DNA of 64,000 bases from Lineus longissimus (Eukaryota > Nemertea > Pilidiophora > Heteronemertea > Lineidae). The stretch is from positions 4,402,001 to 4,466,000 of the forward strand of contig NC_088320.1 in NCBI RefSeq assembly GCF_910592395.1, in the 5' to 3' direction. Within the stretch, counting starts at the first letter, position 1, and each line of letters starts with the position of its first letter. A program made the translations under genes and the position numbers. The notes under the pieces were generated by a model. That model was not told where the DNA came from. It saw only the letters and a list, made by a program, of their open reading frames with translations, and searched no databases. Positions 39,158-50,609 of this stretch are shown in pieces.

Positions 39158-39599
39158 ATCCATCAGTGAGGACGGATAAAACGAATTCTCAACTTCATGC
39201 TCATTCGGATCGAGGACCATCCTTGCAATCAAAGAAGTTCAGATTTGATCCGAGAACGAGAACGAGGCGGGCTTTTTTGACGACGCCGACATCGTGTTGA
39301 ACTGTTGTTTTATGCGAGGGGAGAAGCATGTAACAGAACCTGGATGCATGTTGCCATTAAAGTATCTGGATGCATGCTGCCAAAACGAATGCAAACTGTT
39401 TCATTATCGAATTACTGAGCATTAATTCCACCTGCATGCAACATGTTCTCACAGACCTGTATTATTTATTATATTTCGTGGTTATGATTGGCCCTCATTA
39501 CAGGGCATGAAGCCTCTATTTTTGATAAACTGCCAATTCATAATATTGGATAATATTAGGCCTATACTAAAGTATGTTCTATCTTGGGCACTTACAGAG

Positions 39600-39835
39600 T
39601 GTTCCATAAAAGCGAGACGTACCCAAGAAAGTGTTCCGGGGGTTAGACATTCACATTAATTCGCAGCACGCCGAATTATCGGCGGCGTGCGACAATCCTA
39701 ATCTCCGTTGAGGAAGGGATACCGACGCGAAACGCCGGTGATTGATGCAATCAACTCGTTTTCGATCTCAGCTCAAGATCTGAACCTCTCCACACCGAGA
39801 GCGTCAATGAAAAATATAGGATTAGGACTGTAGCC
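39600..39835. other. Hairpin-rich segment, possible retroelement relic
   Basis: An 8-bp stem GCACGCCG/CGGCGTGC (39666-39690) is followed by TTGAGGAAGGGATACCGACG, then CGAAACGCCGG, and a TGATTG-ATG-CAATCA hairpin. The GAGGA...CGAAACG order loosely resembles the decayed hammerhead core seen in Penelope-like retroelements, but conserved bases are missing. Confidence 0.25.
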
Positions 39836-40673
39836 TCTATCATCTATCGACCTATCCTTGAATGATAATCTGTATAATATAGGTCTTTTGTTGTAGAGAC
39901 TTTTTGCTATACGCTGGTTCAAAGACCATTTTCATTTCCTTAGTACAGACTGTGTAGCCTGCTATGCACAGTGTATGTAGCGGCGGAGTTGATATTGATA
40001 TAGCAGCTTGGCAGTGGGCCAGCCATATCATTATATAGAAGAGCTGAATAAAGATCATTCCACCTATCTTGACGGCGATTAATGGGTAATTTTTGTACAA
40101 TCTCTGCAAGTGAAGCTTGGCACTCTTGGGTGAAACGATAATCAATGCCATTTCAACCAGTGTACACTAAAGTCATGTGTCCATCCGCGTACATTTTGTA
40201 AATAATTCACTGTTAATTTGGGCATCCTTACGTTGGAGAAACTGCAGTAAAGCGGGTTATAACATTGGTGAAATATGGGGGCGTGTGGAGAAGAGCTGGC
40301 CTAAAAATAGCCCAACCGGAGGTGTCTTTCATGGTTTATTCGAATATCGAATCCACAATTCATTCAAATTTTATCATTCAAATATTTATTTGATAGACTG
40401 GTTGCCAATGCTCACCCTGGAATATTTATTTACAAACGTTTCTACTTGTAAATTTATTACCTATAATCACCAAACACAAATAAACATAGATCGAGGTGAG
40501 GTTCTAGGGGACTTCAAATATTTTTGTCAAATGAGATATTAGGGCATTGGGACACTTGGACTGGAGAACATATACTGGGGAACCCAGGTCCAAAATATTG
40601 AGAAGGGTTGATTTCGGTCAAGCCATGATTTCCACAAGTGTTTCACGCTTATATACCGTTGCCACTTGAGTTT

Positions 40674-40764
40674 ACACTCCGGAAACAGTGGGCCGGCCTC
40701 GTCCCGTGCGTCGTCCGGTAGGCCAAGGCGATCACGATGACGAAATGGACTGCCCCGGGAGTCT
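40674..40764. mobile_element. Copy C of MITE-like family, 91 bp with 10-bp target duplication
   Basis: The element runs from ACACTCCGGAAACAGTGGGC to CCCCGGGAGTCT. Its ends form an imperfect terminal inverted repeat (ACACTCC-GG versus AGACTCCCGG). It is flanked by a perfect direct repeat ACTTGAGTTT at 40664-40673 and 40765-40774. The interior contains CGATGACGAAATGGACTGCC. Confidence 0.8.
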
Positions 40765-41775
40765 ACTTGAGTTTGGACGGAACAGCTTGTGTTTAAGGGT
40801 TAACGGAGCAAATGTGCATTAAACTCCCGAGGCGATCTCTTCATCAATACTTTTTATTTCAAATGTGCTGACACAAGCAAGTTGTCGGTTGATTCGTTCA
40901 GTTGCCTTTTTAAATTCTTATATTGTGTTGTTATTCAATGGCGGTATAGTATTTCAATAAGATCCATCATCCATTCGCCAATCGTGAAACAATATTTATC
41001 AGTTTATTGGTATACATGTAAAATTATCCATGAAAAGGTTTTTAATCTGCCTCCAAGCAGAACATTATCTTTGTAACATCATTTTTTACCCAGGTTGACA
41101 TTCACACCTCTGTCTAGATAGTATGCTAACAGTAACAAATAAGGATGGAGATCCATGATTGTCATTGGCAATTGATAATGAAACTGGTGTAAAAGGATTT
41201 TCCTCCAGGGACACTGGTTTCTGCTACACCGATAGACGTACCGATAGACGGCACAAGGTAAGTGTGATTGGAGAACCCGGACAAAGGATTCCATAATCTT
41301 CGGTCTCTATAGAACTACATGTATATACCTTAATCCGAGACCCTGTACACATTACAGTCTTGTATACTTGGGATGACACCCTGTACAGTCCTGTAAACTC
41401 TGATTCGATGACACCCAGTGGACTGTCTTGTAAAGCAGCTGCCCATGTAGCTACATGATCTTCATCACGTCAGATGTAGAACGAATCAATAGCGTAAATG
41501 CAGCAGATTTGTTGAATGTGGAAACGAGAGCAAAAAAAAACGCGGACATGAATTTATTAAAGCGTCTTTGTTCCAAGATGTGCCTTTGTCCGCGGACGAC
41601 GCGGAGACAGAAAAAGCTTCGCATCAATCTCAGTTCCGGAACTGCGGTGTGGGATTGTCCCCTGGAGAATTTAGTCCGAAACTATTTTTTGTAACCAAAT
41701 GTTCGTGCCCATTGTGACAAATGACCTCATAATTAAAAGAACATTCACCACCTTTTATTCCATGCACCTTCCTGT

Positions 41776-41868
41776 ACACTCCGAGCCTGGCCCGGTAGTG
41801 GACCAGTTTCGTCTTGTCCCGACGAATGAGAGACGATCAGGATGACGAAATGTACGGCATGGGAGTCT
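41776..41868. mobile_element. Copy D of ~91-bp MITE-like family
   Basis: From ACACTCCGAGCCTGGCCCGG to GACGAAATGTACGGCATGGG then AGTCT, 93 bp, same orientation as copy C. Target duplication not clear. Confidence 0.7.
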
Positions 41869-43321
41869 AGGCGCTCCGGGCTGTAGCTGTGATATTCCCA
41901 TCCTCTGGTTCTGGTGCAGAGTATAGACATTCTCGGCTATCGATCCAGCATCCAACTCGACTGACTGTGTCCACATCGATACATCATTCGCATGCGTAGG
42001 GCTGCAGATGACTACATTTAGCTTACATTTACAGGGTTACCCAGAAAGTATTTCTGTGAAGCATGGGGAAAACAAACGCACGAAAATGTACACAGATCCC
42101 AACACAGATATCAGGCCTATAAGACAAACGAGTCTAAAGAGAACAGTTTTGAAATGTTCAAAGGGGAACAGTACTGCCTGTTGATGTTTAGGCCTAAATC
42201 GCACAACGCAGCAATGACAATACGGGATCTCTCCCAGCTGCCAGTACAATGAAACTATTCACACTCTTAGGGGGTAGGCTATACATGCAACTATCACCCA
42301 GTCTCCCAACTTTGCATATTGGTTACCTGAATATGACCAATTTGACCATCTAGCCCCTGCCTCATCCACATGATCGTCATGGTGAATCAACCCCTTGTCT
42401 CCTTATACAAAGTATATGAAGACAGGACCTGTGATATTCTGGCCGTCATCAGAAACTAGAAAGTGAGGGGCTGGGCACCTCGATTTTAACTTGGTGAACA
42501 ATATCTTCGCACAGTGGAACAGTCCTTACCCCCAAAGGTTTCAAAATTATAGATATCCTTTGTCCTATGCAGGAACACTCTATCCTAAGGACATTTTAAA
42601 CTCTTACACCGGCCTTCTTTACACTGGCTGGTTGTGACTTTGTCCTCGAAAGACCGTTTTGAAGAGAATTCCAAAAGGTACAACCAAATACCACGGAATC
42701 TCTCTCTCTCTCTTTCGAACACAACAGATGATATCTTGGGCTCACCCAGGCCAGGGATGGGTCACTTTTCACAACCCAATGCTAAGTTTGCGTCAAGGCA
42801 AATGATCACATCAGACGGATTTTACCGTCTCACCTTTTGTACTGCTCTCTGTTATTTTGAGGTCAGGCGGAATTTATCAATGGCAAAAAGCCAACATGTT
42901 TGGAAATATTGTCCCATTTAGGCCTGATAGATGACACTACCATTGTTGTTATGTTGGTGTTACAATACTCAGAGACACTTCGCGGTCACAGCCATTATAT
43001 TGTCTCATGCATATGATTTACTTCCGAATTCTTTCTGCGATCCTCGTGAGTCGTCGCGATGGGCGTTTAGGAGATAGGCCAAGGCATTTCAGAACATCAT
43101 CTCGTGGCCAAAGAATGACTCACCGTATATTATAGGGGGAAGGAAGGCCTATTGAAGGGGGAGGGGCAGAAAAGAACCGCCCATCCTAAAACAGTAACTG
43201 TTTTTGGCATGTCTTGGCATTGTCACAACCAGTGAAGACGATTTTCGAAGTTTTCGTCACCAGATAAAAATCAGCCGTCGTTTTCTGTTCTAAATTTCTT
43301 GACTTATCTGCAGGCAGAGTG

Positions 43322-43427
43322 GACTCCCGGGGAAGTCTATTAGATCTAGTCATAGTTTTCCCCTCGACAGAGGCACCCTAAAAGACAGTACTCAGTAGGA
43401 TGACGAAATGGAATGCTCCGGGAGTCT
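43322..43427. mobile_element. Copy E fragment of the MITE-like family
   Basis: It contains GACTCCCGGGGAAGTCT at the left and GGATGACGAAATGGAATGCT then CCGGGAGTCT at the right, in inverted orientation. It looks like a rearranged or nested copy. Confidence 0.45.
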
Positions 43428-43599
43428 CAGTCAGAGGCAAAAGCTTCACAATCATCGCATTATTCGATAGAAGCAAGTAGGCCATGGCCAAAAAGCCAAA
43501 AATTTCTTCAAGTTGATAGGTTGCCCGAAGAAACCTTGTCCAGTATAACCAATTCTCACGACCAGTCACATGTATTCAAAAACATGATATAAGTAGACC

Positions 43600-43677
43600 C
43601 CGTCATGGGCAGCACATCGCGTCATCCTAATTTGGTCTCCTATGAGGAACGAGGCCGGTCCACTGCGTCCGGAGTGT
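43600..43677. mobile_element. Copy F, partial, of the MITE-like family
   Basis: CGTCATCCTAATTTGG leads to GAGGCCGGTCCACTGCGTCC then GGAGTGT, matching the right half of copy B. Confidence 0.5.
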
Positions 43678-44704
43678 AGATAAAAGTAGATCAGTTCCAA
43701 ACACAAATAATAATAATGATGATATTTTTGTCAAGGTTCTATTTTGATGCTTGTGTCTCGTCAACATCTATAAATAGGCAAATAATCGGCATGATGATTG
43801 TGAAATGTGTTTATCAAAATATCGATTATATATTGATTAATGATTATTATCGTTGATTGATAGAGCGAAGTGTATACGATAGTCCGATAGGACTCATTAG
43901 TCCCTGGTCCAGCTGCTGCGTCTCTTAATTTTTCAGTCTGCTCGCGCCATAAACCCATCTAGAGGAAATCAGGGGTTTCCTCAGGATGGCCATAACCCAT
44001 GCAGAATCTCTTTTCTACACATGACATATTAAACGCCAAGGAGAGGTCACCCAACGCCAATGAGGTATCATCTCTGTGAGAGACGGCATCCAAGACACCC
44101 CATCACCGAATAATGTTAGAAGATGTCTCATCTGCGAAAGTTTTCTGTACCTTCCATTTGAGATAAGGGAGGCCCGCAGACTGGCCGATGACCAGACGCA
44201 CATGGCCGAAATCAGTGTCCATATTAAAAAGGTGTCCTAGTGAGAGCTGTCATTATGAGAGCTTTCTATGTACAAATCAACATACTATAAACATGACCTT
44301 TTACTTTACCCAGTGGCTTTAATCGCAGTATTCATATTTCAAATGACTGGCCCTGTAACATCATAATACCAAATGATGGACCGAGTACATACATTGTATA
44401 TGCCTTGCCAACGTCACTCACAGCAAAGGCTTAACACTGCCATATCAACACGACCTTTATAATATATATACATGTAGTGGGAATCGAATGTCTCTTAATG
44501 GCCCACGCCGTTCGTTTGAAATTTGTAAATGAATTAGCAAATTTCCAATTGGGTAAATGCGTAGTGTTAAGATAAACTTCAACATTCTCCTTGTGTAGAC
44601 AGATATACCGAGTTCTAGCTCATATTTGGCAATAGGTTTCATCGCCAAATCTGATTTTGAGATGGTCCCTTGCAGCCAGAAACCTTTTTATAACGTTCTT
44701 TGCC

Positions 44705-44835
44705 CTCACATCATTTAAAAGAAGTGTCCTCTACGTCAGGGTGTCTATAATAAACACCAAATTTGAGTCTCCAACATTGGGTGGACTCCCGAAGACTACG
44801 GACACCCTAAAAGGGCTGTCTCTGATATAGAGGTT
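44705..44835. mobile_element. Decayed MITE related to the CTCTATTAAGGACACC family
   Basis: It contains GTGTCCTCTACGTCAGGGTG at the left and CTGATATAGAGG at the right, with internal ACACCAAATTTGAG that also occurs (ACACCAAATTTGGG) in the copy at 61580. Ends not exactly defined. Confidence 0.4.
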
Positions 44836-45290
44836 TTGCCTCAAGAAGTAGGGCATCCTTAGGACAAATGAAAACGCTCTGCAATCAAACCCCGATAAAA
44901 CGAACTGTTTATCAAACACACAGAATTATTGTGAATCTAATTAGTATCATATTAACAAGTAACAACAGTTCAAACTTTGAGTCATTTCAATTAGGCCTAT
45001 GGAATAAAATCTGTTATTCGGAATCGTCCTTGCAGAAGACCATTGTTCGCATTGGCAGGGTTTGAGAGCAGATTAGTTCCCTACATAGAGTGGCAGCACT
45101 GTCTAGAGAATAAAAGGAGGGATAAGACCATACTCAGTTTCAATCTTGTTGGCACACTGTGTACGTGAGGATTCTGACAAAAATAGGTGAAATATAATCC
45201 CAATTTCACCCAAATTAATGAAATTTGTACAGAACCATATGAAAAATGATAAATCTTAGGCAAGGTTAGGATGAACCGGACTGTGTACAT

Positions 45291-45452
45291 TACACTGGAA
45301 CCCCCTTCGGAAACACCCTCAATTAGACACTGATTTTGGTCCAGAATATGTAATTTTCATCAAATTTTACCTCTGTAAACCAAACATATCTCTTTTATGG
45401 ACAGCATTTGTCTGTGCCGTGTGTGTCCTTAATAGAGAGGTTCTACTGTATA
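45291..45452. mobile_element. MITE with CTCTATTAAGGACACC-type ends
   Basis: It starts TACACTGGAACCCCCTTCGG and ends GTGTCCTTAATAGAGAGGTT then CTACTGTA. The ends are an imperfect inverted repeat of the TACAGTAGAACC...ATTAAGGACAC type. About 162 bp, non-coding. Confidence 0.65.
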
Positions 45453-46836
45453 TACAATGCAGGCTATGCATGGCTGTACCACATGTTCATTCATCAATAC
45501 AATAAAAGATCAATGATACTACACTCTATTTCAGGATAAGTAGCCTAAGCCACGATTCCTAGACTACGTGCACCATTGTACATGAAAATCTAACCAGGTT
45601 ATGATGAACTCAACACAATTGGCTGTTTGACGAGGACGACCAGAAGGAAGGGACTGTATCATTGGAATTGTGTACAAAATGTGCACACTATTCAGTCTGT
45701 TTTATAGGTGACACCAACATTAGCATGATAAACAAACACTGATGTTACAGTCTGTATCAAATTCATATCTATTCTGCCTGCATTCTGGTTGTGATACCAA
45801 TTTGGAACAAATGGCAACCACAGAATCACTTTCTGCGCCACAAAACAATGATAACAATATTTACAAAATAGTCATTGAGGGCCCCAAGTCCCACCGCCTC
45901 TCATAAAAGTGGGGACTGGACATATCAGGCAAGATGGCACAGTTAGACCTATATTTTGATGAAGGAACTGGAAGTAATTGGTACATTTTCACAGCCAACA
46001 AGAATGGACATATGTGAATTATTTCGATGGGGCAAAAACCCAATACTACTATTTAAATATGCCGTTGTCGGGCATCAGAGGCTAGAATTATAACTAGTTC
46101 TTAACCTATTAGAAAATCGTGGCTCTAATGAAATTATCAAGTTTTGCCAATTTCATTGGCCAAGTGCATAATTGATTCACAATTGCCTAGGTTTTTCCAG
46201 ACAAGTATTTTGTACTTTATATTCTTAGTTTCTCTGAAAAGTATAAATTTTCACTCCAGTACGGGGTCTGGTTGTTCAAAACAAGTTGCATCACTGTCGT
46301 GAAACTTTAACTTGATGTTTTCTAGATAAGCCCATTAGACTTGGACACCAAGTAAAAGTTAACACCAAGTTTTTGATCAGGCCCAGGTGGTTAAATAAGG
46401 CATACAAGTAATAGTCCAGCACGTTATCAACTTCATCATCAATAAGGACAGTTATAACCCAAAAAAGCAAAACAATTTGTTTAATAAAGGAGATAAAAAC
46501 ATTGTTTAGAAACATTGGATTTATTTCATATAGCATCCTATATACAAGAAAGACCGCGATACATGGATAGAGACGATGAAGAATCACACATCATCACATA
46601 TTCTGTACATGTACTAATTAGGCCTATCAGAAATTTTATGTTAGATCAAGAAAGCTTTCAAAACTGTGTGCCGTACTAATTTAGTGACCCTAATTTAATA
46701 GATCCCAAACCATTATTTCAGTCAAGTTAACAACAAGTTTTACGCTTTCTGTGATTTCGAACGCCAGTTTGCACACGTTTCCACTTCGAGCCAAATTATT
46801 CTAAAATATCGCTCTCGATATCAAGGGGTTAATAAT

Positions 46837-47522
46837 GGCGCTATTCTTATACACATGAATACACAGTATGGTGTAGCGTGTATGTCGTAGCATATTTGCA
46901 CAACATAATCTGATAATAGGGGGCGATACCATACGGTGTCGCACCACAGACCTACAGGTCCGGAGTTTACCATATACCATGGAGGTATTATTAAGAACAT
47001 ATACCTGCCGTTACTCTAAATTACTAGTGGAGATAATCGTAAAGTCATGTAGTGACACCTGGTGTAAAACCGAAGAACTTGTACACATGAATACACAGTA
47101 TGCTGTAGCGTGTATGTCGTAGCATATATTTGCACAACAGGATCTGATAATAGGGGGCGACACTGACTGTAGCGTGTATGTCGTAGCATATATATTTACA
47201 CAACAGAATCTGATGATAGGGGGCGACACCATACGGTGTCGCACCACTGACTGTAGCGTGTATGTCGTAGCAAACAAGTAGCAAACTAGCATATATATTT
47301 GCCCAACAGAATCTGATGATAGGGGGCGACACCATACGGTGTCGCGCCACAGACCTACAGGTCCGGAGTTTGTTCTATATACCTGCTGTGGGGCTAAATT
47401 AGGCCTACTAGCGGAAATAATCGTAAAGTCATGTAGTGACACCTGGTGTAAAACCGAAGAACTTGTACACATGAATACACAGTATGCTGTAGCGTGTATG
47501 TCGCAGCATATCGGTTTACAGT
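46837..47522. repeat. Composite tandem array, ~384-bp period with palindromic cores
   Basis: The string ATAATCGTAAAGTC recurs at 47033 and 47417 (period 384) and once more beyond the LINE at 49410. Each unit contains GTGACACCTGGTGTAAAACC, then GTAGCGTGTATGTCG, then a palindrome GCGACACC-ATAC-GGTGTCGC. The palindrome is complete near 47224 and 47329, has one mismatch near 46924 and is truncated near 47157. A shorter sub-unit of ~85 bp starting TGACTGTAGCGTG is duplicated inside. No coding capacity of its own; the open frames here are repeats read in frame. Confidence 0.8.
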
Positions 47523-47530
47523 CGAGATAA

Positions 47531-49405
47531 CATAACATAACATAATTTATTGTTCTCAAAAATTCCCTCGCGGGACAATATGAGGATAACAAAAAAATAG
47601 TAACAAAAATTTTCTAACATGGCAATGATTATGATTATGACAAAAGATTAAGGATGGCTTTACAAAATGATGACAAATTTAACAGGGTTGATTGGCCTTT
47701 GGCATTTATAAAGGTTTTATAGTAATTACGTTGAAGCGGCCTAGGTATATTTCCCAACATTGGGTAATATGGAATTCTTAATTCGGTTAGCCCTATACAT
47801 GATACAAAATAGTGAACTTCATCTAAAATATCCACTTGCCCACAGAATTGGCAAACAGATTCTGTTACATTGTTTTCGAAAAGTCGAGATCTGACACCTT
47901 GAATTTGTAGAGGCCCGGTTCGGAATCTACACACAGCATACATTTTGTCCAGGGGCATTTTTTTCAAATACGGTTCGAATATAAATTCTTCTTTGAAACT
48001 CCTATATACCATACAATTTACATCTTGATTTATTTTTCCTCTCCATTTCTGAATAAATTGGTCTTTTAGTACCTGCGATACAACTAATTTGAGCTGGTTT
48101 CCAGTCATAATTAATGGGTCTAACCAGATCCTATGGATACCACATTCATTTAATATATTCAACACACCGGAGCACCAACTTGAGAGAAGGTAGCCCTTGG
48201 TAGTATGCTCCCTTGTAATATTATACATAATAGACGACCATTTAGAAACCTTTGATATCACTAACCGATTCCAGAACGAAATAACTCTCGCCTTAATATC
48301 AACAAGGAGTGGGTGACGCCCGAGTTCGCCATAAACCATCATAGATGGCGTCCGTTTGTGAAGACGCAAAATGTATTTACAGAATTTCAGATGAACCGTC
48401 TCTAATAAAATGGTGTTTTCGGTTCCCCATATTTCGCTACCATACAATAATACTGGCACTACTACTTTGTCAAACAGCTCCAATGACAAGTCAATCGGAA
48501 GGTGTAATCTACGACATTCGCCTAAAACACTAAACATTGCCTTCAGTCCCTTGTCATAGGCATTACGTATGCTCCTCTGAAAGCTACCGTTATAGGAAAA
48601 AATAACACCAAGGTATGTGAAATAATCTACCATATCGATCACTAAACCATTATAGGTAAAGACTGGGATGTTTGCCCGTATTTGACCTCTACTAAAAATC
48701 ATTACCTTGGTTTTATCAATATTAACAACCAGTTTCCAAGTATTGCAGTATTCACCTAGGAGATCGAGACCACGTTGTAGATCCTCAGGAGAGTCGGCAA
48801 TGATGACCATATCGTCTGCATACAGCAGTAGTATTAACTTAAGATTTGTCTAAATCATCTAAGAATTCACACTTGGCGCACATGTTCAAGTTGGAAGGAC
48901 CGTGAAAACCACCTTCAACAAAAAACTGTTCCAAATCGTTCAAAAACAAAGCGAATAATATTGGCGACATGTTTTCGCCCTGACGAACACCGATATTACA
49001 TGGAAAATATTCCGAACGACTGTTTCCAGCCTCCACGCAGGATTTTGCTCCTTTATACATAGACATGATAACTTTCAATACTTTCCCGTTGACTCCGCTT
49101 TTGATCAGTTTTCTCCAGAGGCCGATTCTCCAGACCCTATCGAATGCTTGCCTAAAGTCAACGAACGCTACATAAAGCCGCTTCCCCTTACTGAGGTACA
49201 GATCGATAAGACATTTTAGGGTAAAAATATGATCTGAAGTCGAATAACCCGGGCGAAATCCAGCCTGCTCCTCACCTATGACATCGTACAGTTTAACAAA
49301 CTCTTCCAATCTGCAATTTAATACAGCTGTGAACAATTTACCCAAGCAGCTTAGCAGCGTTATACCTCTGTAGTTTTCGGCTTTCGAGTCATCACCCTTT
49401 TTATA
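47531..49405 (-). mobile_element. 5'-truncated LINE (non-LTR retrotransposon) insertion with 8-bp target duplication
   Basis: The insertion carries reverse-transcriptase coding sequence on the minus strand and ends (minus-strand 3' side) in a short TTATG repeat after an AATAAA. CGAGATAA occurs on both borders, at 47523-47530 and 49406-49413, as expected for target-primed insertion. The 5' part, including any endonuclease domain and ORF1, is absent. It landed in the tandem array, part of which continues at 49406-49460. Confidence 0.85.
47635..49402 (-). pseudogene. LINE reverse transcriptase, truncated and frameshifted
   Basis: Two open frames in different phases make up one former protein. 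The upstream one (ending at 48839) begins inside the reverse-transcriptase domain. It holds AENYRGITLL, the FVDFRQAFDRVW block (motif A, catalytic Asp) and GVRQGENMSPILFALFLNDL (motif B). A shift of one base around 48835-48842 gives a stop. The other frame resumes with the YADD catalytic motif at about 48808-48820 and runs to 47635. It ends in a thumb/connection region and a CX2C...HX4C knuckle (CQFCG...HYFVSC). I do not assign the clade. Reverse transcriptase identity is certain; it is inactive as read. Confidence 0.92.
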
Positions 49406-49460
49406 CGAGATAATCGTAAAGTCAAGTGGTGACACCTGGTGCAAATTTGAAGAACTTACA

Positions 49461-50609
49461 ATGACAACAAATGATTGGGTTATACCATTACATCAATTGA
49501 GGGTGGATAGCTACAATTATGAGCTGTGTGAAAATCATGTGCAAGACCCACCAGTGTGAAGGCCATCATGAATTACTCGTCTGAGCACCGCTAAGCAGTA
49601 GTAAGTAAATGCTGGCGCGCACTCCAAAACTTGGGCAAGACTTCTTTGACCTTCAAATCTACTGATATATCAATTTCCAGGATATTAGATTCGTTGCTTG
49701 GCAAAATGAGAATGATATACATGTACATGAAATAAATAATATACCGTACACTCCTTCCTCAAAATCACTCAGACAGCTTTGTAATCACAAATCCCCTTCT
49801 TGAAAAACGAAACAGGTGGTTACATAAAACGATATGTCCTAAGCCCAGAAAGGAAAGCGACTGGTAGAGCCTATAAGGCGGAATAAAAGTTAATATAGCA
49901 CATAACTATAAGACATCAGCACATCGAATAAAAAGCTCCCAACAAATAGACACTGAGGAATTTCACCAAAATTTCTTTGCAAGTAGCAACTAAGTGTATA
50001 TTTCCTGTTTTTCTGATTATCTATCATTTTGAACACAATTTATTACATTATTCTCTCTCCAGTCGAAGAGACAGAGACAGCCAATGGGTCTGTTTTGTAA
50101 CAAATAACTATAGTACTACCTCAAAGATAAAGGGTTCACACAGCAAATTTCTTTTCCTAGAAAAAGTATAATCATGATCACAGAATGATGACTTTTAACA
50201 CAGAAAGAAACAATTTAAATGTTCTACCATATGTGCACCATAACATTTACAATATTTGTTTATGACCAACAATGTGCAAAGCTTACAGTAATTCTGCACA
50301 CTAAAGCCAAGAAGAGAATTTTCTCAATTGCCTCAACAGTAAGCATAAAATTAATCAGGCTCATAAAGTGACATAACGCCAGGACCTTTTTTCCATTTAG
50401 AATGTTCTTTTCTGCTAGGCACAGCTATACTATTGTCATGACAACCAGAGCTTAATTATAAGTTGCTATGACAACTGCTGCTAAGCAATCCTGCAAGTTA
50501 CTATGACAACAAAGCCATAGGGTCAAATGTTAGAGAAAGTTTGCTAAGATTTCTGATCTGGTTTCCATAGCAACTATTTTGAAGTAGCCGCCTGTTGCTA
50601 AGCGACCAT
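49461..50609. other. Intergenic stretch and ALIX 3' UTR
   Basis: No coding signal seen. On the minus strand an AATAAA (TTTATT at 50039-50044 on the plus strand) lies about 570 nt after the ALIX stop and may be its polyadenylation signal. Confidence 0.5.
50039..50044 (-). terminator. Possible ALIX polyadenylation signal
   Basis: AATAAA on the minus strand, about 570 nt downstream of the ALIX stop codon at 50610. Confidence 0.35.

Larger units (their letters stand above)
35623..46836. other. 11 kb without a recognised host gene; mobile-element rich
   Basis: No open frame here shows a known domain. The stretch holds several copies of a ~91-bp MITE-like family (37902-37976, 39071-39157, 40674-40764, 41776-41868 and fragments near 43322-43427 and 43600-43677) and pogo/mariner-like MITE copies (44705-44835 and 45291-45452). 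The rest is AT-rich unique sequence. Confidence 0.5.

Noticed and set aside
47011-47592. 193-codon minus-strand frame with internal repeated peptides
   Set aside because: The repeats in the peptide follow the tandem DNA array; there is no independent sign of coding.
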